Assembly: GCF_000499845.2 (NCBI RefSeq)
Contig: NC_023758.2
Location: forward strand, 15,332,427 to 15,396,426
Length of the DNA stretch: 64,000 bases
Origin: Phaseolus vulgaris
Lineage: Eukaryota; Streptophyta; Magnoliopsida; Fabales; Fabaceae
Direction: 5' to 3'
Shown: positions 53,916 through 64,000 of the stretch, one piece after another
Layout of the letters: every line of letters starts with the position of its first letter
Numbering within the stretch: position 1 is the stretch's first letter
Translations under genes and position numbers: made by a program
The notes under the pieces: model-generated
The model's input: the letters and a program-made list of their open reading frames with translations, nothing else
What the model was told of the DNA's origin: nothing
The model's database searches: none

Positions 53916-56245
53916 CCCTCCAATATGACTCCAGCACCGCTGCCCTGCTGGTTCGACGATCCATCCATCGAAAGTACCCAACGGAAATCGTCTCCTTCAA
54001 CCCGCGTCGCCTCTGATGAGAGCTCAACCACGAAATCTGCAAAGATTTGCCCCTTGATCGGGCCTCGGGGCTCATATTTAATATCAAACTCTGACAACTC
54101 TACCGCCCACTTCACCATCCTTCCCGCAACGTCGGGTTTCTTCAAGACCTTCTGGATGGGCAGGTCAGTCATCACCAGTATTGTGAAACTATGGAAGTAG
54201 TGGCGCAACCTCCTCGCCGAAAACACCACAGCCAGCGCAGCCTTCTCCAGGGCCTGATATCTCGTTTCGGGGCCCTGCAATACCTTGCTCACAAAATAGA
54301 TAGGCTTCTGAGCCTGATCTTGATCCTGGGCGAGCACCACACTCACCGCCCTCTTAGTTACAGCAAAATACAACCTGAGAGGGATTCCCACCAGCGGTTT
54401 GCACAAAACCGGCGGGCTCGCCAGATACTCCTTCAGTTTGACGAAAGCTTCCTCGCACTCTTTCGTCCAAACAAACTTATTATTGCGCCGCAGACATTGA
54501 AAGTAGGGATGCCCCTTTTCTCCGCTAGCTGACACGAAGCGAGATAGGGCTGCCATCCGACCTGTCAGCTGCTGGACTTCTTTCACCGTAGCTGGGCTCC
54601 TCATCGCCAAGATGGCGGCACACTTGTCTGGGTTGGCTTCTATTCCTCTTTCAGTCAAGAGGAAACCTAAAAACTTTCCAGCCTCCACGCCGAAAATGCA
54701 TTTCTCCGGATTGAGCTTTAACTTGAACTTGGCGATCGTCGTGAACAATTCTTCCAAGTCTGCAACGTGCTTGCTTTTTTCCTGCGAGGTCACGACCATG
54801 TCATCGACGTAAGCTTGCACGTTCCTTCCCAGCATTGGTGCAAGTACTCGATCCATCAGCCTCTGGTACGTGGCCCCCGCGTTCTTCAGCCCAAACGGCA
54901 TCACCTTATAGCAGTAGCACGACCTCTCCGTCATGAAGGCTGTTTTCTCTTCATCCATGGGATGCATCTTGATCTGATTGTATCCCGAGAAGGCATCCAG
55001 GAAACTCAGCAACTTGCACCCTGCAGCACTATCGACCAGGGCATCAATGCTTGGTAAAGGATACGAATCCTTTGGGCAAGCTTTGTTCAGGTCGGTGAAA
55101 TCGACGCACATGCGCCATTTCCCGTTACTCTTCTTCACCAGCACGACATTTGCCAACCATTCAGGGTACTGGACTTCCCTGATGTGGCCTGCAGCGAGGA
55201 GTTTCTGTGTTTCGTCCCTGATCGCCTGTCTCCTCTCCTCGTTGAACTTTTTTCTCCTTTGTCGCACCGGTCTCACCAAATTGTCCATCGCAAGATGATG
55301 GCACAAGAAGTCGGGATCAATCCCGGACATGTCCGAAGCGGACCATGCAAACGCGTCCAGATGCCGCTCAATCACCTTGGCGATCTGGTCCTGGAGCTCG
55401 ACCTCCAGAGATCTTCCCAGCTTGAAGATCTTTCCTCCGATCTCCTTTTCGAGCCACTGCTCGACAGGTTTTGGCCTGGACTCTCTGGCGATCACCGCCC
55501 TGGCGATTCCCTGCTCCCTTGCTTCCTCAGGGCGATTCCGCGCCTCTTCCTCCTCCAGGCCAGCATTCCTCTCCCCTAGCTCAGCGTCTACCATCTCCAC
55601 GTCTCTTCCAGTGGCCTCCTCTGTTACCGTCGATCTGGGCTTCACACCGGGAGGTGGGGTGGTTGTTACATAACTCACTGATCTTTTGTTTTTCAGGCTA
55701 TTCTCATAGCACCTTTTCGCCTCTTTCTGATCAGACTTGATCGTGATCACCACCCCTTCCATGGACGGCAACTTTACCTTCATGTGCCGAGTCGACGGAA
55801 TGGCGCCTATCCTGTTAAGCGTGGGCCTTCCCAATAGGATGTTATACGCTGAAGGAGCGTTTACGATGAGGTACTTGATTTTCTCCGTCCTCGACCCAGC
55901 CTCATCTGTAAACGTGGTTCTCAGCTCAATGTACCCCCTGACCTCCACCTGGTCACCACCGAACCCATATAGGCACCCTCCATAGGGCCTTAGCTGGTCA
56001 AGGGGCAACTCCAGCTGCGTGAAAGTCGGCCAGAACATCACGTCTGCCGAGCTTCCTTGGTCCACCAGGACTCTGTGGACCTTCCTTCCCGCTGTAACCA
56101 ACGAAATAACTATGGGATCGTTGTCATGGGGCACAACGTCCCGAAGATCCTGTTTGGTGAACGTAATGTCCACTTCCGGCGAGTGATCTTCAAACATATC
56201 CACCGTCATCACCGATCGCGCGTACTTCTTCCTCTGCGATGCGGT
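53914..56245 (-). pseudogene. Protease-RT-RNase H of element H
   Basis: Open from 56212 (or read through from gag except for a TGA at 56246-56248): protease LVDQGSSADVMFWPTF, RT (RQRRKKFNEER, MPFGLKNAGATYQRLMD, YVDDMVV), RNase H (PIYFVSKVLQGPETRYQALE), the linker FDIKYEPRGPIKGQIFADF and the first ~25 residues of the second RNase H (LSMDGSSNQQGSGAGVILEG). It stops at the deletion junction near 53914. The remaining second RNase H and all integrase are missing. RT motifs are intact. Confidence 0.92.
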
Positions 56246-57592
56246 TCATCCACCACCCGAGAAGCCCCCTGCAATGGTGTGGATCTCCCCGTGGATAGGC
56301 ATCTCGTGCTGCTGGGCTTCTCCACCTGCTGGCTGGGAACTCGACGCTCCCCCCGTCCTCCTGTCCAGCAGATAGTCCTTTAGGAACCCGCTCTTAACCA
56401 GATCGTCGAGCTGGTATCCTAAAGACAAACACGAGTCCAAAGTGTGGCCAAAACATTGGTGGAACTCGCACCAGGAATCCGGCTTTGACCCCAGCACCTT
56501 GTCGCCAACCTTCTCAGGCGCTTTCAACCTAGCAGATATATTAGGAATGGCAATTAGATCCGCTAATCCCATGACAAACTTGTGCTTAGGCGGGCGATTG
56601 TATTCCCGGCGTGCTGGTTGCTGGCGCCCCTGGCTCCTTTCCTTGTTCCTCCTGTCGTAAGGATGGCGAGTCCTCTGGTCCTTCCTGGCCGCCGTCGCTG
56701 CTTCCAGCACCCTCTGCGGCTGGATCCTGGTCTGGGCGCGTGGCCTGGCGGGAGCCACGCTGCCTCTCTTCTCGGCGACTTCGCTCTCGTCGGCGATGTG
56801 AGCCACCGCAAGTCGCCTGACTTCAGCAAACGTCGCTGGGTGAGCCCTGATCAAGGCCTCGCAGAATGGTCCTGGCTGCACGCCCTTGTTGAAGGCATAG
56901 ACCAGCATTTCTTCATCCTTGGCCGGCGATCTGACCATCTGCGCCCCAAAGCGATTCAGGTAGTCTCTGAGGGACTCCCCATGGTACTGCCTTATATCAA
57001 ACAGATCATAAGACACCCTGGGCGGTGCCTTATTCACGATGTACTGCTCGACAAAGATCTTCGAGAACTGTTGAAAATTGGTTATGTGGCCGTTAGGCAG
57101 GCTCACAAACCACTCCATCGCCGTTCCTTGGAGCGTACTCACGAACATCTTGCAGTAGACGGCGTCTGACCCTCCCGACAGCATCATCTGCGTATGGAAC
57201 GTGGTCAGATGAGCCTCTGGATCCTCCGCGCCGGTAAAGACAGCCTTAACTGGAACCACGCTCGTGGGAATAGGCGTGTCGGTAATCGCCTGAACAAAAG
57301 GCATAGGGAAAACACGAGGTGGCGTCGACGGCGCCACCTCTTCAGCAGAAGAACGTCCTTGCTGCTCCCGAAGAGCTTGACGCAGCTCCTCAGTCACCTT
57401 GCTAAGCTCCTCGTTCCTGGCGCGAGAGGCGACCAGGTCCTCATGTATTCTCGCCTGCTCTACGCGTGAGGCTTCCACAGTTGCCTGCAACGAGCGCATC
57501 ATCTCTGCCATCTGCGCCATGGTCATGGCGGCGTCGCCTTCAGCAGCGACAGGCGCCACGGGGCTTGAACGATTGCTTCTCATTTTTCTCAT
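56246..57592 (-). CDS. gag of element H
   Basis: A gag frame without internal stops. Likely start Met at 57592 or 57583 (MRSNRSSPVAPVAAEG); the earlier Met at 57634 is less like A and J. It has a coiled-coil N-terminus (MAQMAEMMRSLQATVEASRV), the retrotrans_gag core (TAMEWFVSLPNGHITNFQQF, YAFNKGVQPGPFCEALIRAH), a basic region (TRHPYDRRNKERSQGRQQP) and a zinc-finger-like WCEFHQCFGHTLDSC with LGYQLDDLVKSGFLKDY. It ends at TGA 56246 after FSGGG, where relatives continue into protease in the same frame. That TGA may be a mutation or a readthrough site. Confidence 0.88.
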   Translation of the reverse strand: MRKMRSNRSSPVAPVAAEGDAAMTMAQMAEMMRSLQATVEASRVEQARIHEDLVASRARNEELSKVTEELRQALREQQGRSSAEEVAPSTPPRVFPMPFVQAITDTPIPTSVVPVKAVFTGAEDPEAHLTTFHTQMMLSGGSDAVYCKMFVSTLQGTAMEWFVSLPNGHITNFQQFSKIFVEQYIVNKAPPRVSYDLFDIRQYHGESLRDYLNRFGAQMVRSPAKDEEMLVYAFNKGVQPGPFCEALIRAHPATFAEVRRLAVAHIADESEVAEKRGSVAPARPRAQTRIQPQRVLEAATAARKDQRTRHPYDRRNKERSQGRQQPARREYNRPPKHKFVMGLADLIAIPNISARLKAPEKVGDKVLGSKPDSWCEFHQCFGHTLDSCLSLGYQLDDLVKSGFLKDYLLDRRTGGASSSQPAGGEAQQHEMPIHGEIHTIAGGFSGGG

Positions 57593-57980
57593 GAACTTCA
57601 GCGAATCACAGGAATGCAGCGAACAACACTTCAACCACGATCGAATCAGCGATCAATCGGAGAAAACAGTGCGAAACTGCACAAGAAAACTCAAGAACAG
57701 CGTAAGCCTTCAAAGAAAACCACAACTTCACCAGAAACCACCGCTTCCCCACGAACAACCAAACAAGCGAAAGAACTCGAACTTCCACCAAACAGATTAC
57801 GTGCAAACAGCAGGAAACCTCACTCCACCGATCGAAAAGCCAAACGAACGGTACAAAATGCGAACTCACCGAACGAAACTCAAGCAAACAGCGAACGATG
57901 GTTGCACCAGCACACAACCACGCAGAAAACTTCGAAAACTTCCAAGAACTCACGCTGTGGATGGGAGCAACTTTTACACG
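57593..57980 (-). other. Leader of element H
   Basis: About 390 bp between gag start and PBS, A/C-rich on the plus strand. No gene is supported. Confidence 0.6.
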
Positions 57981-57998
57981 GTCCCACGGTGGGCGCCT
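57981..57998 (-). other. Primer binding site of element H
   Basis: The minus strand reads AGGCGCCCACCGTGGGAC, two bases inside the LTR. It matches the A/J PBS except at the first base and near the end. Confidence 0.7.
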
Positions 57999-58000
57999 GA

Positions 58001-58795
58001 TGATCCTTCCTGTTGACCAGAACGCTGGAAACTGCCTCGTCAAAGGATCGACGTGCGCACCGCTTCTCACCTCCATTCCTCTTCGAGATCCACCTCAAGA
58101 ACCTGCACAGAAACAGAGCGGCGCCGCTGCGGCCGATCGCACTCCAACGCTCAAGTCAGTGACGGTATCACCAAATACTAAGAGAACAAGAACCGTGCAA
58201 ATCCTCTCTCACAGTCAGCTACAACTCGCAAGTGTAAAGAGTATGAACTGGACGTGCGTACCTCAGAAAGTTTGTTGAGAACTCTTATATACCTGGCTGT
58301 TTTCTCTCTCCTGGCAGTTACAGACCTGGACACGTGGCTCGCATCCAGTCGTACACGTGCCATCATCTGGAGCCTCCTTGACTTGGCGCTGCTTCTACTC
58401 TCATTTTGGCTAAGTTACTTATGCATGGTACTGCCCAGTGCATAGCTAACTTGGGAGTGTGATCTCTACTGGAACTGGCGAGTTAGGGTGTCCTCATACA
58501 CCTTCCCTGTGGTCTCGCCGGCCGCCTTCATAATTTGCTTCTCTTTCATCTTCGGCGATGTGCTTTCTCCGGCGATCTCCAACTGCTTGGTCGCCTGGGT
58601 TTACATCTGGCGACTTCATCTTTAACCTGGTGATCGCCGATTCTGGTAAGATGGAGATCGGAACACGCCAATTTACCAACTGGCGACTACACGAGCCCCC
58701 CGACTTCCTTTCCTCTTGCCAACCTGGCGCCTTGCCAACACGCCTATACTGTAGCAGGGTGCCACGTCATCACTCCCGACCACCAGGGCGGTACA
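58001..58795 (-). repeat. 5' LTR of element H
   Basis: 795 bp, TGATCCTTCC...GGCGGTACA, with PBS on its inner side and TSD ACATC on the outer side. Confidence 0.95.
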
Positions 58796-58800
58796 ACATC

Positions 58801-59876
58801 CATTTAGAAGATTTTAAAACCACTCATACTAGCAAAAGTCAGCAGCAGCCTCACAACCTCCAATCTTGCAACAAGAGCAAAGGTTTCACCATAATCAATG
58901 CCCTCCTCTTAATTGTACCCTTTGCCAACTAGCCTTGCTTTGTTCCTTTGATCACACCATCTTCATCCAACTTGTTTCTGAACACCCACTTCGAACCTAT
59001 GATGTTCATCTTAGCTGTTTTAGGGACAAGAAACCATACCTCATTCCTTGCAAACTGATTCAATTCTTCATGCATAGCTTCAACCCACTTTTCATCCTTG
59101 AGAGCTTCATCAATTGACTTTGGTTCAATTTGAGAGACAAAAGTTGTGTGCCTGCAGAAGTTTGAGATGGAGCTACGTGTAGAGACACCTTCCTTTATCT
59201 ACCCTATGATGTTTTCCACTGACAGATCTCTAGGAATCCTCCATTCTTTGGGAAACTCACTCTGTTGTAGAATTTCAATCGGTTGTTTCTACGAATCAAC
59301 CGGTTGTTTTTCTGCACTGATGTCCAACTTCTCCAAAGTGATGTTCTGCTCATCCTCTTCAGCACTGGTCTTCGGGATTTGGATGCTTTTGCGATCTACC
59401 TCATCAAAGACAACATGAACAGATTATTCTACAGTCATTAGCCTCTTATTGTAGATTTTGTAAACATGACTTGTGAGAGAATAGCCTATGAAGATGCCAA
59501 GATCAGCTTTTTCATCAAACTTCCCTAGGTTTTCCTTTCCATTGTTGAGAACAAAACAGCTGCAACCGAAAACTTTGTGTTTTGCAACCTTCTTGCAAGC
59601 TTCTTGAATGCAGAAAAGGCATCACTTTTTTATTCCAAGTAGAGAGTCCAAGTGAACCTAGAAAAATCATCCACAATAACAAGAGCATAGTAATTTCCAT
59701 CAAGGCTCATGGTTCTTGAAGGTCTAAAAAATCCATGTGAAGTAGCTAAAGAAGAAACAACATTTTTTATTTTAAAAGAGTTTTTCACTTGTTTCCCCTT
59801 TTGGCAAGCTTCACATATATGATCCTTCTCAAACTTGAGCCTTGGTAGCCCTATCACAAGATCCTTTGAAATTAAC
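58801..59876 (-). pseudogene. Integrase-RT N-terminal part of copia I
   Basis: 58801-59117 encodes the RT start ([35 protein letters not shown]) with several stops. 59120-59480 is the linker, with a copy of the CAATCGGTTG motif at about 59277. 59500-59860 is degenerate integrase (IVDDFSRFTWTLYLE) and the pre-integrase finger (LPRLKFEKDHICEACQKGKQ). It ends at about 59876 against the J LTR. Confidence 0.8.
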
Positions 59877-61073
59877 TCCCGTATCCGGGCGTTGACTAAG
59901 TCAAGGTCAAAGTCAACGGCTGGATAGTCAAAGTCAACGCAAGGCGTCGCCTGAGTTGAGAGACGCCGAGAGGAAGCGTCGCCAAGGCAAGGCGTCGCCT
60001 AGGTGAAGGCGTCGCCCAACCAGGACGTCGCCAGATCAAACAGTGCTAAAGTAAGGCAATCACGGTGTGGTTCCTCGATACCCATGGGTAGGAAAGACCA
60101 TGGAGGGAGCGACGCCATGGGAAGGCCTCAGGTCCCAATAGCACGGGGCAGCGATAAAGAGAAGGAAAAGGTGGCTTCAAGGCCATAGTAATAGTACCAG
60201 TGAAGGGCAGCCTGACTCGTGAAGTGCTCCTGCCGCCCCAGAGACGCCCGTGGGGCAGATACGACTCAAGAGGAAAGTCACGCCCAGGGCAACCGGGTGC
60301 AGAGTACAAAAGGAAGGCAGATACGCTCTCAAAGTAAGTGACTAGATACTTGGGGGCATGAGTTGGCGCCCAAAAAGTCACCCCTAGCGCAGTAGCACTC
60401 TCAGCAGGAGGACTCACACGTAGAAACGTCCCCAAATGGGCAGAAGCATCCCCGGATGGGGTCATGGCGTCGTGAGGCCCTCCACGTGTACGACAGCCAT
60501 GCCAGAATAGAAACACCCTTTAGTCAGGTGCCAGGTAATTAAAGGTGATTCAATACAGTTTCCCTTTCGAGCATTCAGGTACTATAATGGCTCCCGAGCG
60601 TTTCAACGTCTTAAATGCGCTATGTTTTCTAATTAAGCGCTTTAATGAGTGTGTTACGTTTGTGATTAAAAGCGCTTTAAGACGCTTTAAATGCTTTGGC
60701 AGTTTAAATAGCGCGGAGAATGTTGGAAAAAGGGTTGGAACTTTCGGCAAATTTACCAGAAAACTCTCTCGTTGCTTGGTCGTGCTTCAAGGCTACGTAC
60801 AAGTAACTGGGGAATATTTTTGCCTGAAGGAGACAACACACACATATACACAGTTCTTTACCACCTTCAGAATGCCATACGCGGTGCTCAGACACGTAGG
60901 TGGACAGTTTTTGGTGTTTCTTGCTGGCTGACTTGAGCGTCGGAGTGCACACGGCCGCTAGGGCGCCTTTTTGTCCTCTTTTTTGCAGGAATCCACAGGC
61001 AACCAGTGGGAAGGAGTCCCTAGCTGACAGTTGAGGTCGCGCACGAAGACGTCCTGGTCAACCGGACGGAACA
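59877..61073 (+). repeat. 5' LTR of element J
   Basis: About 1.2 kb, the reverse complement of the A LTR type, from CTCCCGTATCCGGGCG to CCGGACGGAACA. It includes the TTGAC/GTCAA cluster (59890-59940), GGCGTCGCC repeats (59945-60035), GCGCTTTAA motifs and TTTAAATAGCGC (60703-60714) as a TATA-like site. It is more diverged from A's LTRs than those are from each other. Confidence 0.9.
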
Positions 61074-61075
61074 TT

Positions 61076-61092
61076 TGGCGCCCACCGTGGGG
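61076..61092 (+). other. Primer binding site of element J
   Basis: TGGCGCCCACCGTGGGG two bases after the LTR, identical to element A's. Confidence 0.85.
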
Positions 61093-61171
61093 CCGATATA
61101 AAACATCAGTCCCATCACAAGTTCGAAAAATCTACCAGGTTACGGTAGCGCTGAAGGAGGCTAGAGTGACA

Positions 61172-62179
61172 ATGGCCCCCACCAGACGAGGAGCAACACG
61201 CGTAGCCCCAGCAGACCTATCCATGCAGCAGGTCCTGGAAATAATGAGGGGGCTGCAGCAGGACATGGCGGATTCGAAAATGGAGCAGGAACGCATGCAG
61301 GCAGACCTTGACGCCTCGCATGAGCGGAACGAAGTGCTCCACCGTGTGAATGAGGAGTTGCGCCAGGGCCTGAGAAACGATAGGAGGCGGCCTGGGCATG
61401 ACGAGATGGAGAACCATTCCCCACCAAGGGAGTTTTCCACTCCTTTCTCACAGGAGATCCTAGACGCAGCGATCCCGAATACGTTCGCGGGACCCAAGGT
61501 GATCTTCACCGGGATGGAGGACCCAGAGACGCACCTGGCTGCATTTCACACGCAGATGGTCCTGATAGGCGGTTCTGATGCTGCCAAGTGCAAGCTCTTC
61601 ATGAGCACCCTGACCGGGATGGCTATGGACTGGTTCATTAGCCTCCCAGAAGGTCATATCACATCTTTCCGCCAATTGTCGCGATTGTTCCGAGAACAGT
61701 ACTTAGCCAACAAGGCCCCGCCGCCGGTCTCCTATGACCTGTTCGACGTAAAGCAGTATCAGGGGGAGACCCTGAAGGAGTATATCAATCGCTTCGGGGC
61801 CCAGGTCGTGAAGGTTGGCACAACAGAGGAGCCTATGATCGTGTACGCGTTTGTGAAAGGCGTGTGCCCCGGCCCCTTCGGAGAATCCATTATCCGCAAT
61901 CGCCCTAGGACTTTCGCTGAATTACGGCGCAGGGCGGTAGAGCATATTGCTTCGGAAGGGGAGGTATGTGTGAAGCGCACCAGCGCCGTGCCCTCGCGCC
62001 CGAGGGGACCGGCGCGAGTTCAACCCTTCAGAGTCAATGAGACCACGACGGGGAGAAAGAAGCCAGAGGCGAGACGCCCCTACGAGGCCAGAAAGCCCCA
62101 GCCCCGGGCCCAGCAGGAGGCGATCGCCCCGCCAGAGAAAGAGCAAGACCGGCGAGGTACAACTTCGTGGTTGAGCTGA
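61172..62179 (+). pseudogene. gag of element J, frameshifted at its end
   Basis: ATG 61172 (MAPTRRGATRVAPADLSMQQ) aligns with A's gag start; the open frame extends 47 codons upstream into LTR and PBS, which is not gag. It has a coiled coil, the gag core (AMDWFISLPEGHITSFRQLS) and VYAFVKGVCPGPFGESIIRN, then a basic Arg/Pro-rich region. A frameshift near 62150 moves the zinc-finger/linker part (WCEFHEAFGHQIDNCLSLGY) into the next frame, which begins at 62167. This is the best-kept gag of the A family here, with no other stop. Confidence 0.88.
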
Positions 62180-63051
62180 AGGATTTGATCGTCGTGCCCA
62201 ACATAGCTGAGAGGCTGAGGCGACCGACGAAGACCGACAAGGTGTTAGGGCCCCGTAAAGACTCTTGGTGCGAATTCCACGAGGCTTTCGGGCACCAAAT
62301 TGATAATTGCCTGTCGTTGGGCTACCAGCTAGATGAGCTGGTGAGGACTGGGTTTTTGAAGGACTATGTCGCAGATCCCACAACGACCGCCACCTTGCCG
62401 CCGCCGGCAGATGAGCCAGGACACGAGATGCCTGTGCTTGGCGAGGTCCACACCATTGCTGGAGGTTTTTCCGGCGGAGGACCCACCGCCTCCCAGCGGA
62501 AGAAATACACGAGGGGGGTGGATTCAATCGAAGAAAGGCTCTCGGGGGAACCTTGGGAGTCAGATATTGTGTTCACAAGAAGAGACCTCCGAGATGTGGT
62601 ACCCCACGACAACGACCCCGTTGTCATCTCAGTCGTCACAGCTGGAAGGAAGGTCCACAGAGTGCTTGTTGATCAAGGAAGCTCGGCAGACGTCATGTTT
62701 CTATCGACCTTTAATAAGCTACGGTTGTCCCCCGATCTGTTGAGTCCCTATACGGGATGTTTGTATGGGTTCGGTGATAACCAGGTAGAAGTCCGGGGGT
62801 ACCTGGAGTTGAGGACTACGTTCACAGACGGAGAGACCTCCCGTACCAAGAGCATCCGGTACCTCGTCGTGAACGCTAATTCTGCCTACAATATTCTGCT
62901 GGGCAGACCGACGTTAAACCGTCTGAGTGCGGTGTCCTCCACCCGTCACATGAAGATGAAGCTGCCGGAACTCAGTGGCCGGGTGATAGTCATCAGGTCA
63001 GACCAGGAGGAGGCGAGGAAATGCTATGAAAACAGCCTGAAAACGAAGTGA
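62160..63051 (+). pseudogene. gag end and protease of element J
   Basis: From ELKDLIVVPNIAERL: the zinc-finger-like CEFHEAFGHQIDNC, the LGYQLDELVRTGFLKDY region that A has lost, HTIAGGFSGGGPTASQRKKY, then the protease LVDQGSSADVMF and NILLGRPTLNRL. A TGA at 63049-63051 ends the frame after SLKTK, where A has Arg. The protease domain is complete up to that point. Confidence 0.88.
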
Positions 63052-64000
63052 GGCGTATTCATGGTGTATGAACGTCCGCCGAGCGTGGACGCGACGATGA
63101 TTGAGGTGACGCCCGCTGTGCTGACGCCTGAAGAGGCCATAGCGGAGAGGGCGATGCCCGAAGCAGATGTGCCAATGGAGGAAGGCCCTGACGACGCGGC
63201 GCTCGCGGAAGAGGCGGCGCCCGTCGAAGAGGCGGCGCCCGTCGAAGATGATAGCGGGGAGCAGCCTGTAGCTAACGCCATAAAAAGGGAGATTGGCGGC
63301 AAAACTTTCAAGTTAGGAAGTTCGCTAAGCCCAGAAGAACAGGAAGGGGTGGCAGAAGTGATTTCACGCCACCTGGATGCCTTCGCTTGGTCCGCCTCGG
63401 ATATGCCAGGCATCGACCCCGATTTCCTGTGTCACCACCTCAGCTTGGACGCCACGGTCCGCCCCGTGCGTCAGAGAAGGAGGAAGTTCAATGAGGAACG
63501 ACAACAGGTGGTGAAAGACGAAACGCAGAAGCTGCTGAGCGCTGGCCACATCAGGGAGATTCAGTACCCTGAGTGGCTCGCCAACGTCGTCTTGGTGAAA
63601 AAGGCGAACGGAAAGTGGAGGATGTGTGTTGACTTCACGGACCTGAACAAGGCATGCCCAAAGGACTCGTATCCGCTGCCCAGCATCGACGCCTTGGTAG
63701 ACAGTGCGTCCGGCAGCAAGGTGCTAAGTTTCCTGGACGTCTTTTCAGGGTACAACCAAATCAAGATGCACCCCAGAGACGAGAGCAAGACTGCATTCAT
63801 GACTGAGACATGCAGTTACTGCTATAAGGTGATGCCCTTCGGGCTGAAAAATGCGGGTGCCACGTACCAGAGGCTAATGGACAAGGTCCTGGCGCCAATG
63901 CTTGGGAGGAATGTGTACGCTTATGTAGACGACATGGTGGTGGCGTCGCAGAATAGGGTGCAGCACATGGCAGACCTGGAGGAGTTGTTCAACACAATAT
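63052..64000 (+). pseudogene. Reverse transcriptase of element J, partial (window end)
   Basis: Continues in the same frame after the TGA: an acidic Ala/Glu-rich linker, EIGGKTFKLGSSLSPEEQEG, FAWSASDMPGIDPDFLCHHL, then RT motifs VRQRRRKFNEERQQV, MCVDFTDLNKACPKDSYPLP, MPFGLKNAGATYQRLMD and YVDDMVV (about 63920-63943). It has no further stop up to 64000. The rest lies outside the window. Confidence 0.9.

Larger units (their letters stand above)
51867..58800 (-). mobile_element. Element H: young Tat-lineage gypsy with TSD, integrase deleted
   Basis: LTRs at 51872-52666 and 58001-58795 (795 bp each, by eye about 8 differences) are flanked by ACATC (51867-51871 and 58796-58800). The order from right to left is PBS, gag, protease-RT-RNase H, start of the second RNase H, then an abrupt switch to the antisense gene, PPT and LTR. 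The LTR family differs from A/J, but the PPT, PBS core and proteins are related. Confidence 0.93.
50577..59876 (-). mobile_element. SIRE-like copia element I, split by element H
   Basis: Minus-strand copia in two parts, 50577-51871 and 58801-59876. Removing H and one copy of ACATC joins the RT. It has 3' non-coding DNA with the purine tract, RNase H, RT, the integrase-RT linker and part of integrase. Both LTRs and gag are absent. Its right end abuts element J's LTR. Confidence 0.85.
59877..64000 (+). mobile_element. Element J: Tat gypsy of the A family, running off the window
   Basis: The 5' LTR, PBS, gag, protease and RT on the plus strand match element A. The window ends in RT just after the YVDD motif. 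The first ~8 bases of the LTR expected from A are absent at the border with copia I. Confidence 0.92.

Noticed and set aside
52049..58679. Short frames of 61-63 codons in both H LTRs
   Set aside because: They occur only because the LTR is repeated. No known motif or start context was found.

Overview
This is a stretch of plant nuclear DNA made almost entirely of LTR retrotransposons and satellite repeats. I see no host gene, tRNA, rRNA or CRISPR array. The evidence for a plant is Ty3/gypsy elements with a second (archaeal-type) RNase H and an antisense intron-bearing gene (Tat lineage), chromovirus-like gypsy elements whose pol ends inside the LTR, and SIRE/Maximus-like Ty1/copia elements. 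A dicot, probably a papilionoid legume (Phaseolus/Vigna-like), is my best guess. That rests on the general look of the families, not on a search. The setting is heterochromatic, for example pericentromeric or subtelomeric.

Layout. 1-1256 and 14994-16172 are one ~119-bp satellite array, split by Tat element A (minus strand, 1257-14993, TSD AATTT). A carries broken gag-pol, an antisense plus-strand gene (3172-5451) with a probable 5'UTR intron and coding intron, a truncated second copy of that gene (7271-8190), and a small remnant of another gypsy element (5830-7270). 16173-35064 is a three-level nest. Plus-strand chromovirus-like E begins at 16173. Minus-strand B is inserted in its gag (18894-22260 and 27911-30982). 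Minus-strand C sits inside the RT of B (22261-27910, TSD AGATG). E resumes at about 31060 and ends in an LTR (32333-33065), which is followed by a second PBS, leader and gag start (F). 35065-38525 is a second satellite, 166/170-bp units, split by a clean solo LTR (36004-36997, TSD CTTGG).

38526-39954 and 40297-41199 are SIRE-like copia ends. About 340 bp of unassigned sequence lies between them. 41200-44181 is a deleted minus-strand chromovirus-like element (G). 44182-48354 is a rearranged plus-strand SIRE-like element. 48355-50576 is a mosaic of leader and LTR pieces. A minus-strand SIRE-like element (50577-51871 and 58801-59876) is split by a young second-family Tat element H (51872-58795, TSD ACATC). 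H has long gag and pro-RT-RNH frames but has lost integrase by a deletion that joins pol to the antisense gene. 59877-64000 is the 5' half of a plus-strand relative of A (element J), running off the window.

How the parts work together. No element here is fully intact. B keeps intact integrase and RNase H motifs but has lost its protease active site. C keeps the protease motif but lacks most of pol. The most interesting content is the antisense gene of the Tat elements. Its two probable introns are placed alike in two families whose LTRs differ, which implies independent transcription and splicing opposite to the retrotransposon RNA. The chimeric C junction and the organised satellites come next.
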